A stretch of 64,000 bases of DNA from Bradyrhizobium diazoefficiens (GTDB lineage: Bacteria; Pseudomonadota; Alphaproteobacteria; Rhizobiales; Xanthobacteraceae): contig NZ_CP067100.1 of assembly GCF_016616235.1 (NCBI RefSeq), positions 4,213,001 through 4,277,000 of the forward strand, given 5' to 3'. The notes under the pieces are model-generated. The model was not told where the DNA came from, did no database searches, and saw only the letters and a program-made list of their open reading frames with translations. The stretch's first letter is position 1, and each line of letters begins with the position of its first letter. Below, piece by piece: positions 23,559-33,293 of the stretch. The position numbers and the translations under genes were made by a program.

Positions 23559-25574
23559 TCATTCCCCTGAAGGCTCAACTACAGCAAGCTCCACGCCTTC
23601 CTGCACGATGTCGCCGACCTTGCATTTGATCGATGTCAGCACACCGGCATAGGGCGCACGCAGCGTCTGCTCCATTTTCATCACCTCCAGCGTCAGGATC
23701 GCAGCGCCCTTGTCGAGCTGCGCGCCCTCCTCTGCCAGCACGGCAACGACCGTGCCCGGCAACGGTGCCGCGATCTTGTCCTCGCCGACATGCTCCTCAC
23801 TCTCGCCGCCGAACGGATCGACCCAATGCAGGTCGAAGCGGCCATTGCGCGTGCGCAAATACAACTCATGCCCGTCGATCACGGCCGCAACCTGTGATTT
23901 GACGCCATCCAGCGTCAGGTCGAAGCCGCCTTCTTTCGCCGCGATCGCGAACGCCAGTTCGCGCTCGCCGATCACCAAGGTCGATGGCCCACCGCCATAG
24001 TTCAGCGCGATCTTGTGCTCCGGCCCGTGACCAACACCGTGGCCGACGCGGAAGGCAAAGCTGCGCCGGCGGCGACCGACCGGCTGCCAGCCGAAGGTCT
24101 GCCACGGCGAATTCGCCTCGCTTTGCGAAGCTCGCCGCTCGTCGTTGACGATCGCGGCGACCGCGGCGCAGAGCTCGAGCTCGCCGGGCGTCGGCGCAGC
24201 CTCTGTCAGCACCGCCAGCTCGCGCTCGATGAAGCCGGTGTCGATCGCATTGGTCCGCACTTTTGGGTGCGTCATCAGCGCCGACAGGAACGGGATGTTG
24301 GTGACGATGCCGCGAACGTCGGACTCTTCCAGGGCGCGGTTCAGCCGCTCGATCGCGACGTCTCGCGTCGGTGCCCACGCGATCATCTTGGCGAGCATGG
24401 CGTCGTAATACGGCGAGACGGTATCACCTTCGCCGTAGCCGGCATCGATGCGCAGGCCACCCGTCTCGGCAGGCAGGCGCCACGTGGAAATCCGTCCGAC
24501 CGAGGGCATAAAATTCTTGGTCGGGTTCTCGGCATAGACGCGCGCCTCAACCGCGTGGCCGTTGAGCTTGATCTCGTCCTGTTTCAGCGGCAGTGCCTCG
24601 CCGAACGCCACGCGCAGCTGCCACTCGACGAGATCGATTCCCGTGATCAGCTCAGTGACGGGATGCTCGACCTGAAGGCGCGTGTTCATCTCGATGAAGA
24701 ACACGTCCTTGCCGTCGGAGACGAACTCGATGGTGCCGGCGCCGACATAGTTCACCGCGCCCGCCGCTTTTCGTGCGGCGGCGCAGACCGTTTCGCGCTG
24801 GGCGGGATTGAGGGTCGGCGACGGCGCTTCCTCGATCACCTTCTGGTGCCGCCGCTGCAAGGTGCATTCGCGCTCGAACAGCGACAGCAGATTGCCGTGG
24901 CTATCGCCGATGATCTGCACCTCGATGTGCCGGGGATTGTCGACATATTTCTCGATCAGCATGCGGTCGTGGCCGAACGCCGCTTTTGCTTCGCGCTTGG
25001 CGCTGACGATGGCAGGCCCCAATTCAGCCGCCGAGCGCACGATGCGCATGCCGCGGCCGCCGCCGCCGGCCGAGGCCTTTACGAGCACCGGGAAACCGAC
25101 CTTCTCGGCCGCCTTCGCCAGCGTCGCATCATCCTGGGCTTCGCCGTGATAGCCGGGCACCAGCGGCACGCCGGCCTTTTCCATCAGCGCCTTCGAGCCG
25201 GACTTCGAGCCCATCGCCGTCATCATCGCGGCGGTCGGGCCGACGAAGACGAGACCCGCATCGTAGCAGGCCTGCGCGAATTCGGCATTCTCGGACAGGA
25301 AGCCGTAGCCCGGATGCACGGCTTCCGCGCCGGTCTTGCGCGCGGCCTCGATCAGCCGCTCGACATTGAGATAGCTTTCGCGGGCGCGTGCGGGCCCGAG
25401 CAGCACGGCCTCATCCGCGAGCGCGACATGCATCGCGTCGCGGTCGGCCTCGGAATAGACCGCGACCGTGCGCAGGCCCATGGCGCGGGTGGTGCGGATG
25501 ACGCGGCAGGCGATCTCGCCGCGGTTGGCAATCAGGAGCGTGCGAAAACGGCGGTAGAGCTTTGAGCGGTCCAT
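23559..25574 (-). CDS. mccA: methylcrotonyl-CoA carboxylase, biotin-carboxylase/biotin-carrier subunit
   Basis: 671 residues from ATG 25574. The biotin carboxylase core begins FRTLLIANRGEIACRVIRT and continues with the ATP-grasp glycine loop KASAGGGGRGMRIV and the active-site IEMNTRLQVEHPVTE. A linker (about 450-590) precedes the C-terminal biotinyl domain, with the biotin lysine in LEVMKMEQTLRAP. It charges biotin with CO2 for the beta subunit in leucine catabolism. The start is four bases after the mccB stop. Propionyl- or geranyl-CoA carboxylase alpha would look alike; the ivd and HMG-CoA lyase neighbours decide for methylcrotonyl-CoA. Confidence 0.93.
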   Translation of the reverse strand: MDRSKLYRRFRTLLIANRGEIACRVIRTTRAMGLRTVAVYSEADRDAMHVALADEAVLLGPARARESYLNVERLIEAARKTGAEAVHPGYGFLSENAEFAQACYDAGLVFVGPTAAMMTAMGSKSGSKALMEKAGVPLVPGYHGEAQDDATLAKAAEKVGFPVLVKASAGGGGRGMRIVRSAAELGPAIVSAKREAKAAFGHDRMLIEKYVDNPRHIEVQIIGDSHGNLLSLFERECTLQRRHQKVIEEAPSPTLNPAQRETVCAAARKAAGAVNYVGAGTIEFVSDGKDVFFIEMNTRLQVEHPVTELITGIDLVEWQLRVAFGEALPLKQDEIKLNGHAVEARVYAENPTKNFMPSVGRISTWRLPAETGGLRIDAGYGEGDTVSPYYDAMLAKMIAWAPTRDVAIERLNRALEESDVRGIVTNIPFLSALMTHPKVRTNAIDTGFIERELAVLTEAAPTPGELELCAAVAAIVNDERRASQSEANSPWQTFGWQPVGRRRRSFAFRVGHGVGHGPEHKIALNYGGGPSTLVIGERELAFAIAAKEGGFDLTLDGVKSQVAAVIDGHELYLRTRNGRFDLHWVDPFGGESEEHVGEDKIAAPLPGTVVAVLAEEGAQLDKGAAILTLEVMKMEQTLRAPYAGVLTSIKCKVGDIVQEGVELAVVEPSGE

Positions 25575-25578
25575 CGCA

Positions 25579-27183
25579 TCACATCCTGAACAGGCCGAAT
25601 TTCGTGGGCTCGATCGGCGCATTCGACGCCGCCGAGAGGCCGAGCCCTAGCACGAGCCGCGTGTCCGCAGGATCAATCACGCCGTCGTCCCACAGACGCG
25701 CGGTCGCATAGTACGGATGCCCCTGGCTCTCATATTGCACGCGAATCGGCTCGCGGAATTTGTCTTCCTCCTCCTTCGACCAGCTGTCTCCCTTGGCCTC
25801 GATATTGTCACGCCGGACCTGGCTCAGCACCATCGAGGCCTGCTCGCCGCCCATCACCGAGATGCGCGCATTCGGCCACATCCACAGGAACCGCGGCGCG
25901 TAGGCGCGCCCGCACATGCCGTAATTGCCGGCGCCGTAGGAGCCGCCGATCACCACGGTGAATTTCGGCACCGAGGCGGTCGCAACCGCGGTGACCAGCT
26001 TGGCGCCGTCGCGCGCGATGCCGCCGGCTTCGTACTTCTTGCCGACCATGAAGCCGGTGATGTTCTGCAAGAACACCAGCGGGATGCCGCGCTGGCAGCA
26101 CAGCTCGATGAAATGCGCGCCCTTCAGTGAACTTTCACTGAAGAGAATGCCGTTGTTGGCGATGATGCCGACCGGATAGCCCCAGATGTGGGCAAAGCCG
26201 CACACCAGCGTCGTGCCGTACAGCTTCTTGAACTCGTCGAACTCGGAGCCGTCGACCACGCGGGCAATGATGTCGCGGACGTCGAACGGCTTGCGGCCGT
26301 CGACCGGCACCACGCCGTAAATCTCCTCCGCCGCAAATAGCGGCTCGCGCGGCTTGTGCATGTTGAGATTCGGCCGCACAGAGGGCTTCAGCGTGCCGAC
26401 GATGCGCCGGGCGATGCCGATCGCATGGGCATCGTTCTGAGCGTAATGATCCGTCACGCCAGACTGGCGCGAATGCACGTCGGCACCGCCGAGCTCTTCG
26501 GCGCTGACGACTTCGCCCGTCGCAGCCTTCACCAGCGGTGGACCGCCGAGGAAGATGGTGCCCTGGTTGCGCACGATGATGCTCTCGTCCGACATCGCCG
26601 GCACATAGGCACCGCCGGCGGTGCAGGAGCCCATCACGATCGCGATCTGCGGAATGCCCTGTGACGACATCTGCGCCTGGTTGTAGAAGATGCGGCCAAA
26701 GTGCCGCTCGTCCGGAAAGATCTCGTCCTGGAGCGGCAGGAAGGCGCCGCCGGAATCCACCATGTAGACGCAGGGCAGATTGTTCTGCCGCGCGATGTCC
26801 TGCGCGCGCAGATGTTTCTTCACGGTCATAGGGTAGTAGGTGCCGCCCTTGATGGTGGCGTCATTCGCTACGATCACGCATTCGCGGCCGGCGATGCGCC
26901 CGACGCCAGTGACGACGCTCGCCGAATGCACGTCGCCGCCATAGAGACCGTAGGCCGCGAGCGGCGACAGCTCCAGGAACGAGGTGCCGGGATCGACCAG
27001 CAGGTCGACCCGTTCGCGCGCCAGCATCTTGCCGCGCGCGGTGTGACGGTTGCGCGAGGGCTCGCCGCCGCCGCCGGCGACCTGGTTCAGCTTCTCGCGC
27101 AAGTCGGCGACGAGGGCGCGCATGGCGTCGGAATTGCGCGCAAAATCTGATGACGATGGATCGATGCTGGAATGGAGCGGCAT
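25579..27183 (-). CDS. mccB: methylcrotonyl-CoA carboxylase, carboxyltransferase subunit
   Basis: 534 residues with both halves of the carboxyltransferase fold: [20 protein letters not shown] and [20 protein letters not shown], then [20 protein letters not shown] and [37 protein letters not shown] closes the second crotonase-like half. It transfers CO2 from biotin to 3-methylcrotonyl-CoA. The gene follows ivd by 24 bp. The length equals that of known MCC beta subunits. Confidence 0.94.
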   Translation of the reverse strand: MPLHSSIDPSSSDFARNSDAMRALVADLREKLNQVAGGGGEPSRNRHTARGKMLARERVDLLVDPGTSFLELSPLAAYGLYGGDVHSASVVTGVGRIAGRECVIVANDATIKGGTYYPMTVKKHLRAQDIARQNNLPCVYMVDSGGAFLPLQDEIFPDERHFGRIFYNQAQMSSQGIPQIAIVMGSCTAGGAYVPAMSDESIIVRNQGTIFLGGPPLVKAATGEVVSAEELGGADVHSRQSGVTDHYAQNDAHAIGIARRIVGTLKPSVRPNLNMHKPREPLFAAEEIYGVVPVDGRKPFDVRDIIARVVDGSEFDEFKKLYGTTLVCGFAHIWGYPVGIIANNGILFSESSLKGAHFIELCCQRGIPLVFLQNITGFMVGKKYEAGGIARDGAKLVTAVATASVPKFTVVIGGSYGAGNYGMCGRAYAPRFLWMWPNARISVMGGEQASMVLSQVRRDNIEAKGDSWSKEEEDKFREPIRVQYESQGHPYYATARLWDDGVIDPADTRLVLGLGLSAASNAPIEPTKFGLFRM

Positions 27184-27207
27184 GTGGATTCCAATGCGGT
27201 GATGGTT

Positions 27208-28380
27208 TTAAGCTGTCTCGGCCATCAGCTCGCGGCCGATCAGCATGCGGCGCACTTCGGACGTGCCCGCGCCGATCTCGTACAGCTTGGCGTCGCGCCA
27301 GAGCCGTCCGACCGGAAATTCGGATGTATAGCCGACGCCGCCGAGCGCCTGGATCGCCTCGCCCGCCATCCACGTCGCCTTTTCCGCAGAATAGAGAATC
27401 GCGGCGGCCGCGTCCTTGCGCAGGCTGCGCGCGTGGTCGGCGCGGTCGCAGGCGCGGCCCACCGCATAGACATAGGCGCGCGTCGCCTGCCAGGTCGAAT
27501 ACATGTCGGCGAGCTTGCCCTGCATCAGCTGGAAATCGCCGATCGGCTGGCCGAACTGCTTTCGTTCGTGCACGTAGGGCACCACCGCGTCCATGCACGC
27601 CGCCATGATGCCGAGCGGGCCGCCCGACAGCACCGCGCGCTCATAATCGAGGCCGGACATCAGCACCTTGACGCCCTCGCCAATGCCGCCAAGCACGTTC
27701 TCCTCGGGCACCTCGCACTCGTCGAAGAACAGCGGATAGGTGTTGGAGCCGCGCATCCCGAGCTTGTCGAGATGCTGGCCATGCGTGAAGCCCTTGAATC
27801 CCTTCTCGATCAGGAAGGCGGTCATGCCGCGCGGGCCAGCCTCAGGATCGGTCTTGGCGTAGACCACCAGCACGTCGGCATCGCCGCCATTGGTGATCCA
27901 CATTTTCGAGCCGTTCAGCACGTAGCGATCGCCGCGCTTGTCGGCGCGCAGCTTCATCGAGACGACGTCGGAGCCGGCGCCGGGCTCGGACATCGCGAGC
28001 GCGCCGACATACTCGCCGGAGATCAGCTTCGGCAGATAGCGTTCGCGTTGCGCGTCGGTGCCGTTGCGGCGGATCTGGTTGACGCAGAGATTGGAATGCG
28101 CGCCGTAGGACAGGCCGACCGCGGCCGAGCCGCGCGAAATCTCCTCCATGGCGACAATGTGGGCGAGATAGCCCATGTTGGAGCCGCCATACTGCTCCGG
28201 CGCGGTCATGCCGAGCAGGCCGAGGTCGCCAAACCGCTTCCACAGGTCGGCCGGGAACAGGTTTGCTTTTTCGACCTCGGCGGCACGCGGCGCCACCTCC
28301 GCCTCCACGAAAGCGCGCACGGTGTCGCGCAGCATGCTGATGTCTTCGCCCAGATCGAAGTCGATGCTCGGGATGTTCAA
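27208..28380 (-). CDS. ivd: isovaleryl-CoA dehydrogenase
   Basis: 390 residues of acyl-CoA dehydrogenase fold: [39 protein letters not shown] (FAD/substrate loop), [18 protein letters not shown], and [20 protein letters not shown] near the end. The glutamate in [18 protein letters not shown] is at the position of the isovaleryl-specific catalytic base, which differs from the site in short/medium-chain enzymes. It oxidises isovaleryl-CoA to 3-methylcrotonyl-CoA. It is the first gene of the operon; a 102-bp gap separates it from a divergent AraC-type regulator, and the shared promoter region must be there. Confidence 0.94.
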   Translation of the reverse strand: MNIPSIDFDLGEDISMLRDTVRAFVEAEVAPRAAEVEKANLFPADLWKRFGDLGLLGMTAPEQYGGSNMGYLAHIVAMEEISRGSAAVGLSYGAHSNLCVNQIRRNGTDAQRERYLPKLISGEYVGALAMSEPGAGSDVVSMKLRADKRGDRYVLNGSKMWITNGGDADVLVVYAKTDPEAGPRGMTAFLIEKGFKGFTHGQHLDKLGMRGSNTYPLFFDECEVPEENVLGGIGEGVKVLMSGLDYERAVLSGGPLGIMAACMDAVVPYVHERKQFGQPIGDFQLMQGKLADMYSTWQATRAYVYAVGRACDRADHARSLRKDAAAAILYSAEKATWMAGEAIQALGGVGYTSEFPVGRLWRDAKLYEIGAGTSEVRRMLIGRELMAETA

Positions 28381-28482
28381 GGCGGTTCCTCCGTCTTCTT
28401 GTCGAGCCCGAACCTATCCCCGCCCGGGCGCCGCTTCGGTCGAAAAGGTTGCATTTTCTGCCAAGTTTGGCGAGGATTTTTG

Positions 28483-29520
28483 ATGCCTTTTCAAGCCGCG
28501 ACCGCGACCCCCCGCCGCGCCATGACGCCCGCCGCCTTCGTCCGGGGCGTGGTCGCCGCCTATCGCGGCTATGGGCGGGATCCGACGGAGGCCCTGGGCA
28601 AAGGACAGGTCACCGACGACCTGGTTCGATCCAGTGACGGGCGGGTCACGGCGGCCCAGTTCGAAGCGCTGGCGGGTCACGCCATGCGCGAGCTCGATGA
28701 CGAGGCGCTCGGCTGGTTCTCGCGCCGGCTGCCGTGGGGCACCTATGGCATGCTGTGCCGTGCCTCGATCACGGCGCCCAATCTCGAGGTCGCACTGAAG
28801 CGCTGGTGCCGGCATCACCGCCTGCTCACCGACGACGTCCTGTTCGAGCTCTCGGCCAGTAACGAGACCGCGGCCATCTCCATCCGCGAGCAGCGCGACC
28901 TTGGCCCCTTGCGCGAATTCTGCCTCGTCACCCTGCTCCGCTATGTCCTCGGCTTCTCCTGCTGGGCGATCGATTCCGCGATCGCGTTGGGCGCCGCCGA
29001 GTTTCCTTACTCCCAACCCGGTCACGTCTCGGTCTATCCGACCATCTTCTGCCGGACCTTGAGCTTCGATGCGGATGTTGCTCGCATTGTATTCGACAAG
29101 CACTACCTTTCGCTGCCGCTGACGCGCAGCGCCGCCGATCTCGACAGCATGCTCAAGGGCGCGCTGCGGCTGACCGTGCTGCCGTACCGGCCCTATCGCC
29201 GCGATCGGCTCCTGGTCGAGCGTGTCCGGCGCGTACTGCGCGAGGCGCGCGGACGCAGCCTCGGCGCGGAGGATATCGCAAGCGAGCTTGCGCTTTCAAC
29301 GCGCACCATGCATCGGCGCCTGCGCGAGGAGTCCACCTCGCTGCGCGCTCTCAAGGAAGAGGCGAAGTTCGAACTGGCTAAACAGGAATTGATGCGTGGC
29401 CGAGTGCCGATCAAGCGGATCGCGGAGATTGCGGGCTTCCGCAACGAGAAGAGTTTCTCCCGCGCCTTCCGCAGCTGGAGCGGCGCCAGCCCGCGCGAGT
29501 TTCGCAGCCGCTATCGGTGA
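28483..29520 (+). CDS. AraC-family transcriptional regulator (arabinose-binding-domain type), divergent from the leucine operon
   Basis: 345 residues from ATG 28483, preceded by GAGG. The N-terminal ~200 residues form the AraC ligand-sensing domain of the OruR/ArgR-like group (WGTYGMLCRASITAPNLEVAL, FSCWAIDSAIALGAAEFPYS). The C-terminal ~100 residues hold two HTH motifs: SLGAEDIASELALSTRTMHR and IKRIAEIAGFRNEKSFSRAF. Its start is only 102 bp from ivd on the other strand, so it most likely controls the ivd-mccB-mccA-HMGL operon, perhaps sensing leucine or an acyl-CoA product. In Pseudomonas this role is taken by the MerR-type LiuR; an AraC type would be a replacement (inference). Confidence 0.88.
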   Translation: MPFQAATATPRRAMTPAAFVRGVVAAYRGYGRDPTEALGKGQVTDDLVRSSDGRVTAAQFEALAGHAMRELDDEALGWFSRRLPWGTYGMLCRASITAPNLEVALKRWCRHHRLLTDDVLFELSASNETAAISIREQRDLGPLREFCLVTLLRYVLGFSCWAIDSAIALGAAEFPYSQPGHVSVYPTIFCRTLSFDADVARIVFDKHYLSLPLTRSAADLDSMLKGALRLTVLPYRPYRRDRLLVERVRRVLREARGRSLGAEDIASELALSTRTMHRRLREESTSLRALKEEAKFELAKQELMRGRVPIKRIAEIAGFRNEKSFSRAFRSWSGASPREFRSRYR

Positions 29521-29558
29521 TGCCTGCGGGCGCACCGTCGTCTGACCGTCGTAAACTT

Positions 29559-29588
29559 GTGGCCCCCGAGATGACTCTCGGGGGCCAC
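29559..29588. terminator. 12-bp-stem hairpin between convergent genes
   Basis: GTGGCCCCCGAG (29559-29570), 6-nt loop, CTCGGGGGCCAC (29577-29588): perfect arms. Only weak T tracts follow on either strand. Its place between the AraC-type gene and the DUF3551 gene suggests a shared terminator. Confidence 0.75.
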
Positions 29589-29621
29589 AAAGCTTTCGAA
29601 ACCGGCCTCGGGATTCAGGCG

Positions 29622-29921
29622 TTAGTTCGAGTTGGTCTGGCCGCCCGGGCGAAGCTTGCCGCGCGAGTGTGTCTGCTTCGGCTGGTAGGCCAGCGCATCG
29701 TTCGAGGTCTTGGCACCACCGCTCTGCGAGCACGTGCCGCCGATGCCGCCGGCCGCCTGACGGCAGGCTTCCATGGTCGGATAGCCGCAGCCGTGCGCGG
29801 CCTGGGCGCCGTTGGTGATGCAGTATTCTTCCGCCTGTGCGGCGGGGGCGGTCATCATGAGAAACGCGGATGCAAACAACGTCGCAGCGGATGCGACGAA
29901 CGTCTTCGAGGTCAAGGTCAT
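29622..29921 (-). CDS. DUF3551 secreted cysteine-containing protein
   Basis: 99 residues from ATG 29921 with SD AGGAAAAG. A signal peptide (LTSKTFVASAATLFASAFLM, cleavage after AQA) is followed by EEYCITNGAQAAHGCGYPTM and EACRQAAGGIGGTCSQ: four cysteines with the DUF3551 spacing, probably two disulfides in the periplasm. The C-terminal tail is polar. The family is abundant in Bradyrhizobium and of unknown function. Confidence 0.85.
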   Translation of the reverse strand: MTLTSKTFVASAATLFASAFLMMTAPAAQAEEYCITNGAQAAHGCGYPTMEACRQAAGGIGGTCSQSGGAKTSNDALAYQPKQTHSRGKLRPGGQTNSN

Positions 29922-30158
29922 GGTGTCTTTTCCTAGCTCAGGGTCCCACAAAAGAGTCCCCGGCACGCTGGGCACGCCGAGGTTCACATCTGGCGATCTA
30001 TGCGCCGGGCGGCGTCCCGCAATCACGGCTCAGCGCATTGCAACTATTCCCCAATCACCTTTCACAAATAGGTGAGTTACTAAGCTTTTATGACGTTACC
30101 CGAATCGCTCGGTCAGCATGCCGGACGTCGAATTTTCCGATTGTCAGTAGGCGTCCCC

Positions 30159-30650
30159 CTACCCTGCCGTCGCAGTCACGATCTCCTGTACCGGCAGCGG
30201 TACGTCCTTGGCGACGCCCAGCACCGGGAAGCTGCGGACGTTCTTCACGTCAGGCATCGCAGCGAAATGCAGCAGCTGCTGGCGCATGCTCTCGACGCTC
30301 GGCGCGACGCATTTCAAGAGATAGTCGGTATCACCCGAGATGCGCCAACACTGCTGGATGCGCGGGATCGCGGCGATCGAGCTCTCGAACGCCTCCAGTA
30401 CCGGCTGGGCCTGGCTGCCGAGCTGGATCGAGACGAACGACACCACCTCGAAACCGAGCAGCCGCTCGTCGATGACCGCGCGCACCGCCCGGATCACGCC
30501 GCGGCTGAACAGCGATTTCAGCCGCCGCAGGCAGTTCGGCGCGGACACGCCGACGCGCAGCGCCAGCTCGTTGTTGCGGACACGCCCGTCCTGCTGCATC
30601 TCGGAGAGTATCTTTAAGTCGACGCCGTCGAGCTGGTCACGCACCGCCAT
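30159..30650 (-). CDS. Lrp/AsnC family transcriptional regulator
   Basis: 163 residues from ATG 30650 (SD GAGGTGGGG). The N-terminal HTH is QLDGVDLKILSEMQQDGRVR / NNELALRVGVSAPNCLRRLK. The C-terminal RAM/AsnC domain reads VVSFVSIQLGSQAQPVLEAF and CWRISGDTDYLLKCVAPSVE, binding an amino-acid effector and oligomerising. An ATG 15 bp upstream is less well spaced. The 343-bp region upstream carries palindromic repeats and no divergent target, so the regulated genes are not apparent. Confidence 0.9.
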   Translation of the reverse strand: MAVRDQLDGVDLKILSEMQQDGRVRNNELALRVGVSAPNCLRRLKSLFSRGVIRAVRAVIDERLLGFEVVSFVSIQLGSQAQPVLEAFESSIAAIPRIQQCWRISGDTDYLLKCVAPSVESMRQQLLHFAAMPDVKNVRSFPVLGVAKDVPLPVQEIVTATAG

Positions 30651-30770
30651 CCCCCACCTCGTCATGGTCGTGTCATGCGCGGCAGCGAAGCACGCGGCGA
30701 AGTGGCTGCCAACCGCCCTTGGGCTCCTGGGACCATGGCAGACGAGGGAAAGCGTGGCGGGAAGCTTGCC

Positions 30771-30893
30771 TGCGGCCATCCTTCGAGACGCCCGGCTCCG
30801 GCGGGCCCTCAGGATGAGGTCGCGTTTTCGGCGAGACATTAGACCCTCATGGTGAGGAGCCCCAAAGCGGGCGTCTCGAACCATGCAGGCCGA
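30771..30893. repeat. large inverted repeat (ATCCTTCGAGACGC family)
   Basis: The left arm tgcggccatccttcgagacg and right arm gcgtctcgaaccatgcaggc pair with mismatches around an inner pair, cctcaggatgagg / ccctcatggtgagg. It fills most of the 343-bp gap 30651-30993 upstream of the Lrp gene. A second short palindrome (cccgggcgagcccggg) follows at about 30949-30964. No gene is seen in the gap. Confidence 0.8.
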
Positions 30894-30993
30894 GCTGGTG
30901 CGTCAACCTCCTACCGTCAATTGCGCCGCTCTCACAACGCAAATGCCCCCCCGGGCGAGCCCGGGCATGACGAGCTCTTGGAGGGAAATGCCC

Positions 30994-31299
30994 TCAATGC
31001 GTCCAGGGCTCGCCGCGACGGAACGAGAAATTGTCGGCATAGGCGACCGGACGGCGGATCGAATCCTGCGGCTCGATCACCTGGTAGGCGATGCCCTTGC
31101 GCTCGCAATAGGCGACTGCCTCTTCCTTGGTGTGGAAACGCAGCGTGATCTGCTGCTTCATGTCGCCGGACGAGGTCCAGCCCATCAGCGGCTCGACCGA
31201 CCGCGGCTGCTCGGGCTCGAAGTCCAGCTGCCATTCCATGGTCTTGGACCGGCCGGATTGCATCGCGTTCTTGGCGGGCTTGAAAATGCGTGCGGTCAT
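30994..31299 (-). CDS. NDUFS4-like complex I accessory subunit
   Basis: 101 residues from ATG 31299. The pattern MTARIFKPAKNAMQSGRSKT, WQLDFEPEQPRSVEPLMGWT, TKEEAVAYCERKGIAYQV and FSFRRGEPWTH matches the ETC complex I subunit family (mitochondrial NDUFS4/18-kDa type), found in alphaproteobacteria. It associates with the hydrophilic arm of NADH:quinone oxidoreductase. It stands alone, away from nuo genes, which is usual for this subunit. The longer frame to 31389 adds unsupported residues. Confidence 0.92.
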   Translation of the reverse strand: MTARIFKPAKNAMQSGRSKTMEWQLDFEPEQPRSVEPLMGWTSSGDMKQQITLRFHTKEEAVAYCERKGIAYQVIEPQDSIRRPVAYADNFSFRRGEPWTH

Positions 31300-31558
31300 G
31301 GTCGGTCCGGGCCTCTTGGTCTTTTCGTTCGATTTCGATGCGTCACGGTAGCGGTTGGTGGAAACCGCGGGCATAGTATAGAGAGACACCTTTGGGAACT
31401 AATCGGTGATTCCGGCCCCTTGGGTCCCCTTCACCGAGGGGTATAGTCATTATGCTGCACCGTGACAATTGCGTCCCCGCCGTCCGCCCCGGGATCCCGC
31501 CCGGCGGCATCTCCCTGCCGGCCTGTGCGTATCCGTCCCTTCCGAGAGCTTCCGTCGC

Positions 31559-32737
31559 ATGGCCTTCCTGAACGTCAACGCCACGCTGCCCGAGAAAGGC
31601 CGCGACCTCCGGCTCGACCTGTTTCGCGGCGTCGCGAACTGGGCGATCTTCCTCGACCACATCCCCGACAACGTCGTGAACTGGGTCACGACGCGCAATT
31701 ACGGCTTTTCCGACGCTGCCGACCTGTTCGTCTTCATCTCCGGCTACACCGCGTCCTTCGTCTATGCGCGGATGATGCTGGAGCGCGGCTTCATCGTCGG
31801 TGCCACCCGCCTGACCAAGCGGGTCTGGCAGCTCTACGTCGCCCACATCATCCTGTTCGTGATCTATATCGCCTCAATCAGCTATCTGGCGCTGCGCTTC
31901 GGCGATTCCGAGATGATCAACGAGTTCAACGTCGCCGGCCTCGTCGACAACGCCACCGAGACGCTGCGCCAGGGCCTGTTCCTGCGCTTCAAGCCGCTCA
32001 ATCTCGACGTGCTGCCGCTCTATATCGTGCTGATGGGACTGTTTCCGCCGGTGCTATGGTTCATGCTGCGCAAGCCTGACCTGACGATGGTGCTCTCCAT
32101 CGTCCTGTGGCTGACCGCGCGCCACTTCGGCTGGAATCTGAACGCCTATCCGGCCGGTCAGTGGTACTTCAACCCCTATTGCTGGCAGGTGCTGTTCGTG
32201 TTCGGCGCCTGGTGCGCCATGGGCGGCGCGCGTCGCTCGGGCTGGCTGATCAACTCGCAGATCACGCTGTGGCTCTGCCTTTTCTATCTCGCCTTCGCGC
32301 TGGTCATGACCATGGCCGGCCGCTTCCCGACCCTCGGCGGCATGTTTCCCGAATGGCTGTTCTCGGCCTTCAACCCGAATGACAAGACCAACCTTGCGCC
32401 CTATCGCTTCATCCACTTCGTCGTGATCGTGATCCTGGTGATCCGCTTCGTGCCGAAGGAATGGCCGGGCTTGGAATGGAAGGTGTTCGATCCGATCATC
32501 GTCTGCGGGCAGCAATCGCTCGCCGTGTTCTGCGTCGGCGTGTTCCTGTCCTTTGTCGGCCATTTCGAACTATCGATGAGCTCGGGCTCGCTGTTCGCGC
32601 AGCTCTTTGTCAGCATCGCCGGCATCGCGATCATGACGACGGTGGCTTATTACATCTCGTGGTCGAAGAAGCAGGACAAGCCGCTGAAGCCGCCGCCGGC
32701 CAAGCCTGCGGCCGCCGCGCCAGCAAAGGCCGCCTGA
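31559..32737 (+). CDS. opgC: OpgC-family acyltransferase (periplasmic glucan succinylation)
   Basis: 392 residues, about ten membrane helices. The N-terminus RDLRLDLFRGVANWAIFLDH IP and DAADLFVFISGYTASFVYAR are OpgC/acyltransferase-3-like signatures, with a histidine and Asp-Arg pair at the cytosolic edge of helix 1. The C-terminus is a Lys/Pro/Ala tail. OpgC proteins add succinyl groups to osmoregulated periplasmic glucans from the cytosolic side; in rhizobia the acceptor would be a cyclic beta-glucan. ATG 31559 is chosen because the domain starts ten residues later. Confidence 0.9.
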   Translation: MAFLNVNATLPEKGRDLRLDLFRGVANWAIFLDHIPDNVVNWVTTRNYGFSDAADLFVFISGYTASFVYARMMLERGFIVGATRLTKRVWQLYVAHIILFVIYIASISYLALRFGDSEMINEFNVAGLVDNATETLRQGLFLRFKPLNLDVLPLYIVLMGLFPPVLWFMLRKPDLTMVLSIVLWLTARHFGWNLNAYPAGQWYFNPYCWQVLFVFGAWCAMGGARRSGWLINSQITLWLCLFYLAFALVMTMAGRFPTLGGMFPEWLFSAFNPNDKTNLAPYRFIHFVVIVILVIRFVPKEWPGLEWKVFDPIIVCGQQSLAVFCVGVFLSFVGHFELSMSSGSLFAQLFVSIAGIAIMTTVAYYISWSKKQDKPLKPPPAKPAAAAPAKAA

Positions 32738-32772
32738 GCCGCGGCGGCGATACCGCGCCTGATGGCGGCTGC

Positions 32773-32967
32773 TCAGGCCGCCTCTTCGCTGTCGAACTCG
32801 GTGAACTTCTTGTAAATCCAGTCGCGGCCATCGTGGCGGCGCCAGACCTTGCCGTAGACGAGATGCCCGTTGATCGAGCGGCGCGGCACGATCACGGTCC
32901 AGAGGTGCCAGATCTCGGTCCAGCTCGACTGCGAACCGACGGTTCGGACGTTGCGATCGAAAGACAT
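32773..32967 (-). CDS. small hypothetical protein (64 aa)
   Basis: From ATG 32967: MSFDRNVRTVGSQSSWTEIW, then HLVYGKVWRRHDGRDWIYKK, then FTEFDSEEAA. Rich in Trp and charged residues, no membrane segment, cytosolic. Convergent with opgC (35 bp between stops). A CGGTTAGGTTA motif lies 134 bp upstream, also seen before two other small minus-strand genes of this window. Family unknown. Confidence 0.7.
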   Translation of the reverse strand: MSFDRNVRTVGSQSSWTEIWHLWTVIVPRRSINGHLVYGKVWRRHDGRDWIYKKFTEFDSEEAA

Positions 32968-33293
32968 GATGAGAAACTCACAGGATACGCGCGCCGCGAC
33001 CAACTGTGATCCTGTGTGAGCACCCGTTACAGGCAGCCCGTCGCGAGCCGGGACCGATCTGATAACGATCACCAGCGCGGCCGCAACAGCCGCTCTGTCT
33101 TAACCTAACCGGTCAACCTTACTTGTCGTGCATGGCCGGCCGGACCGGTTGAAAGCCGATATCGATTCTTCTAGAAGTGCAGGCGCGATTTGAGAATGAG
33201 CGCGCCGTCTTGGACGCGTGACGATTTTGCACCGACGTCGAATTTTGCGAGCAGTGGAATTTTGAAAACAATTGACCGGCTGGGGCGACCGCG

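Noticed and set aside
24015..25565. 516-codon + strand frame opposite mccA
   Set aside because: Antisense shadow of a certain gene with the usual Arg/Asp/His bias.
27172..28482. Upstream extension of the AraC-type frame over the ivd gene
   Set aside because: The frame is open by chance opposite ivd; the domain and ribosome site begin at 28483.
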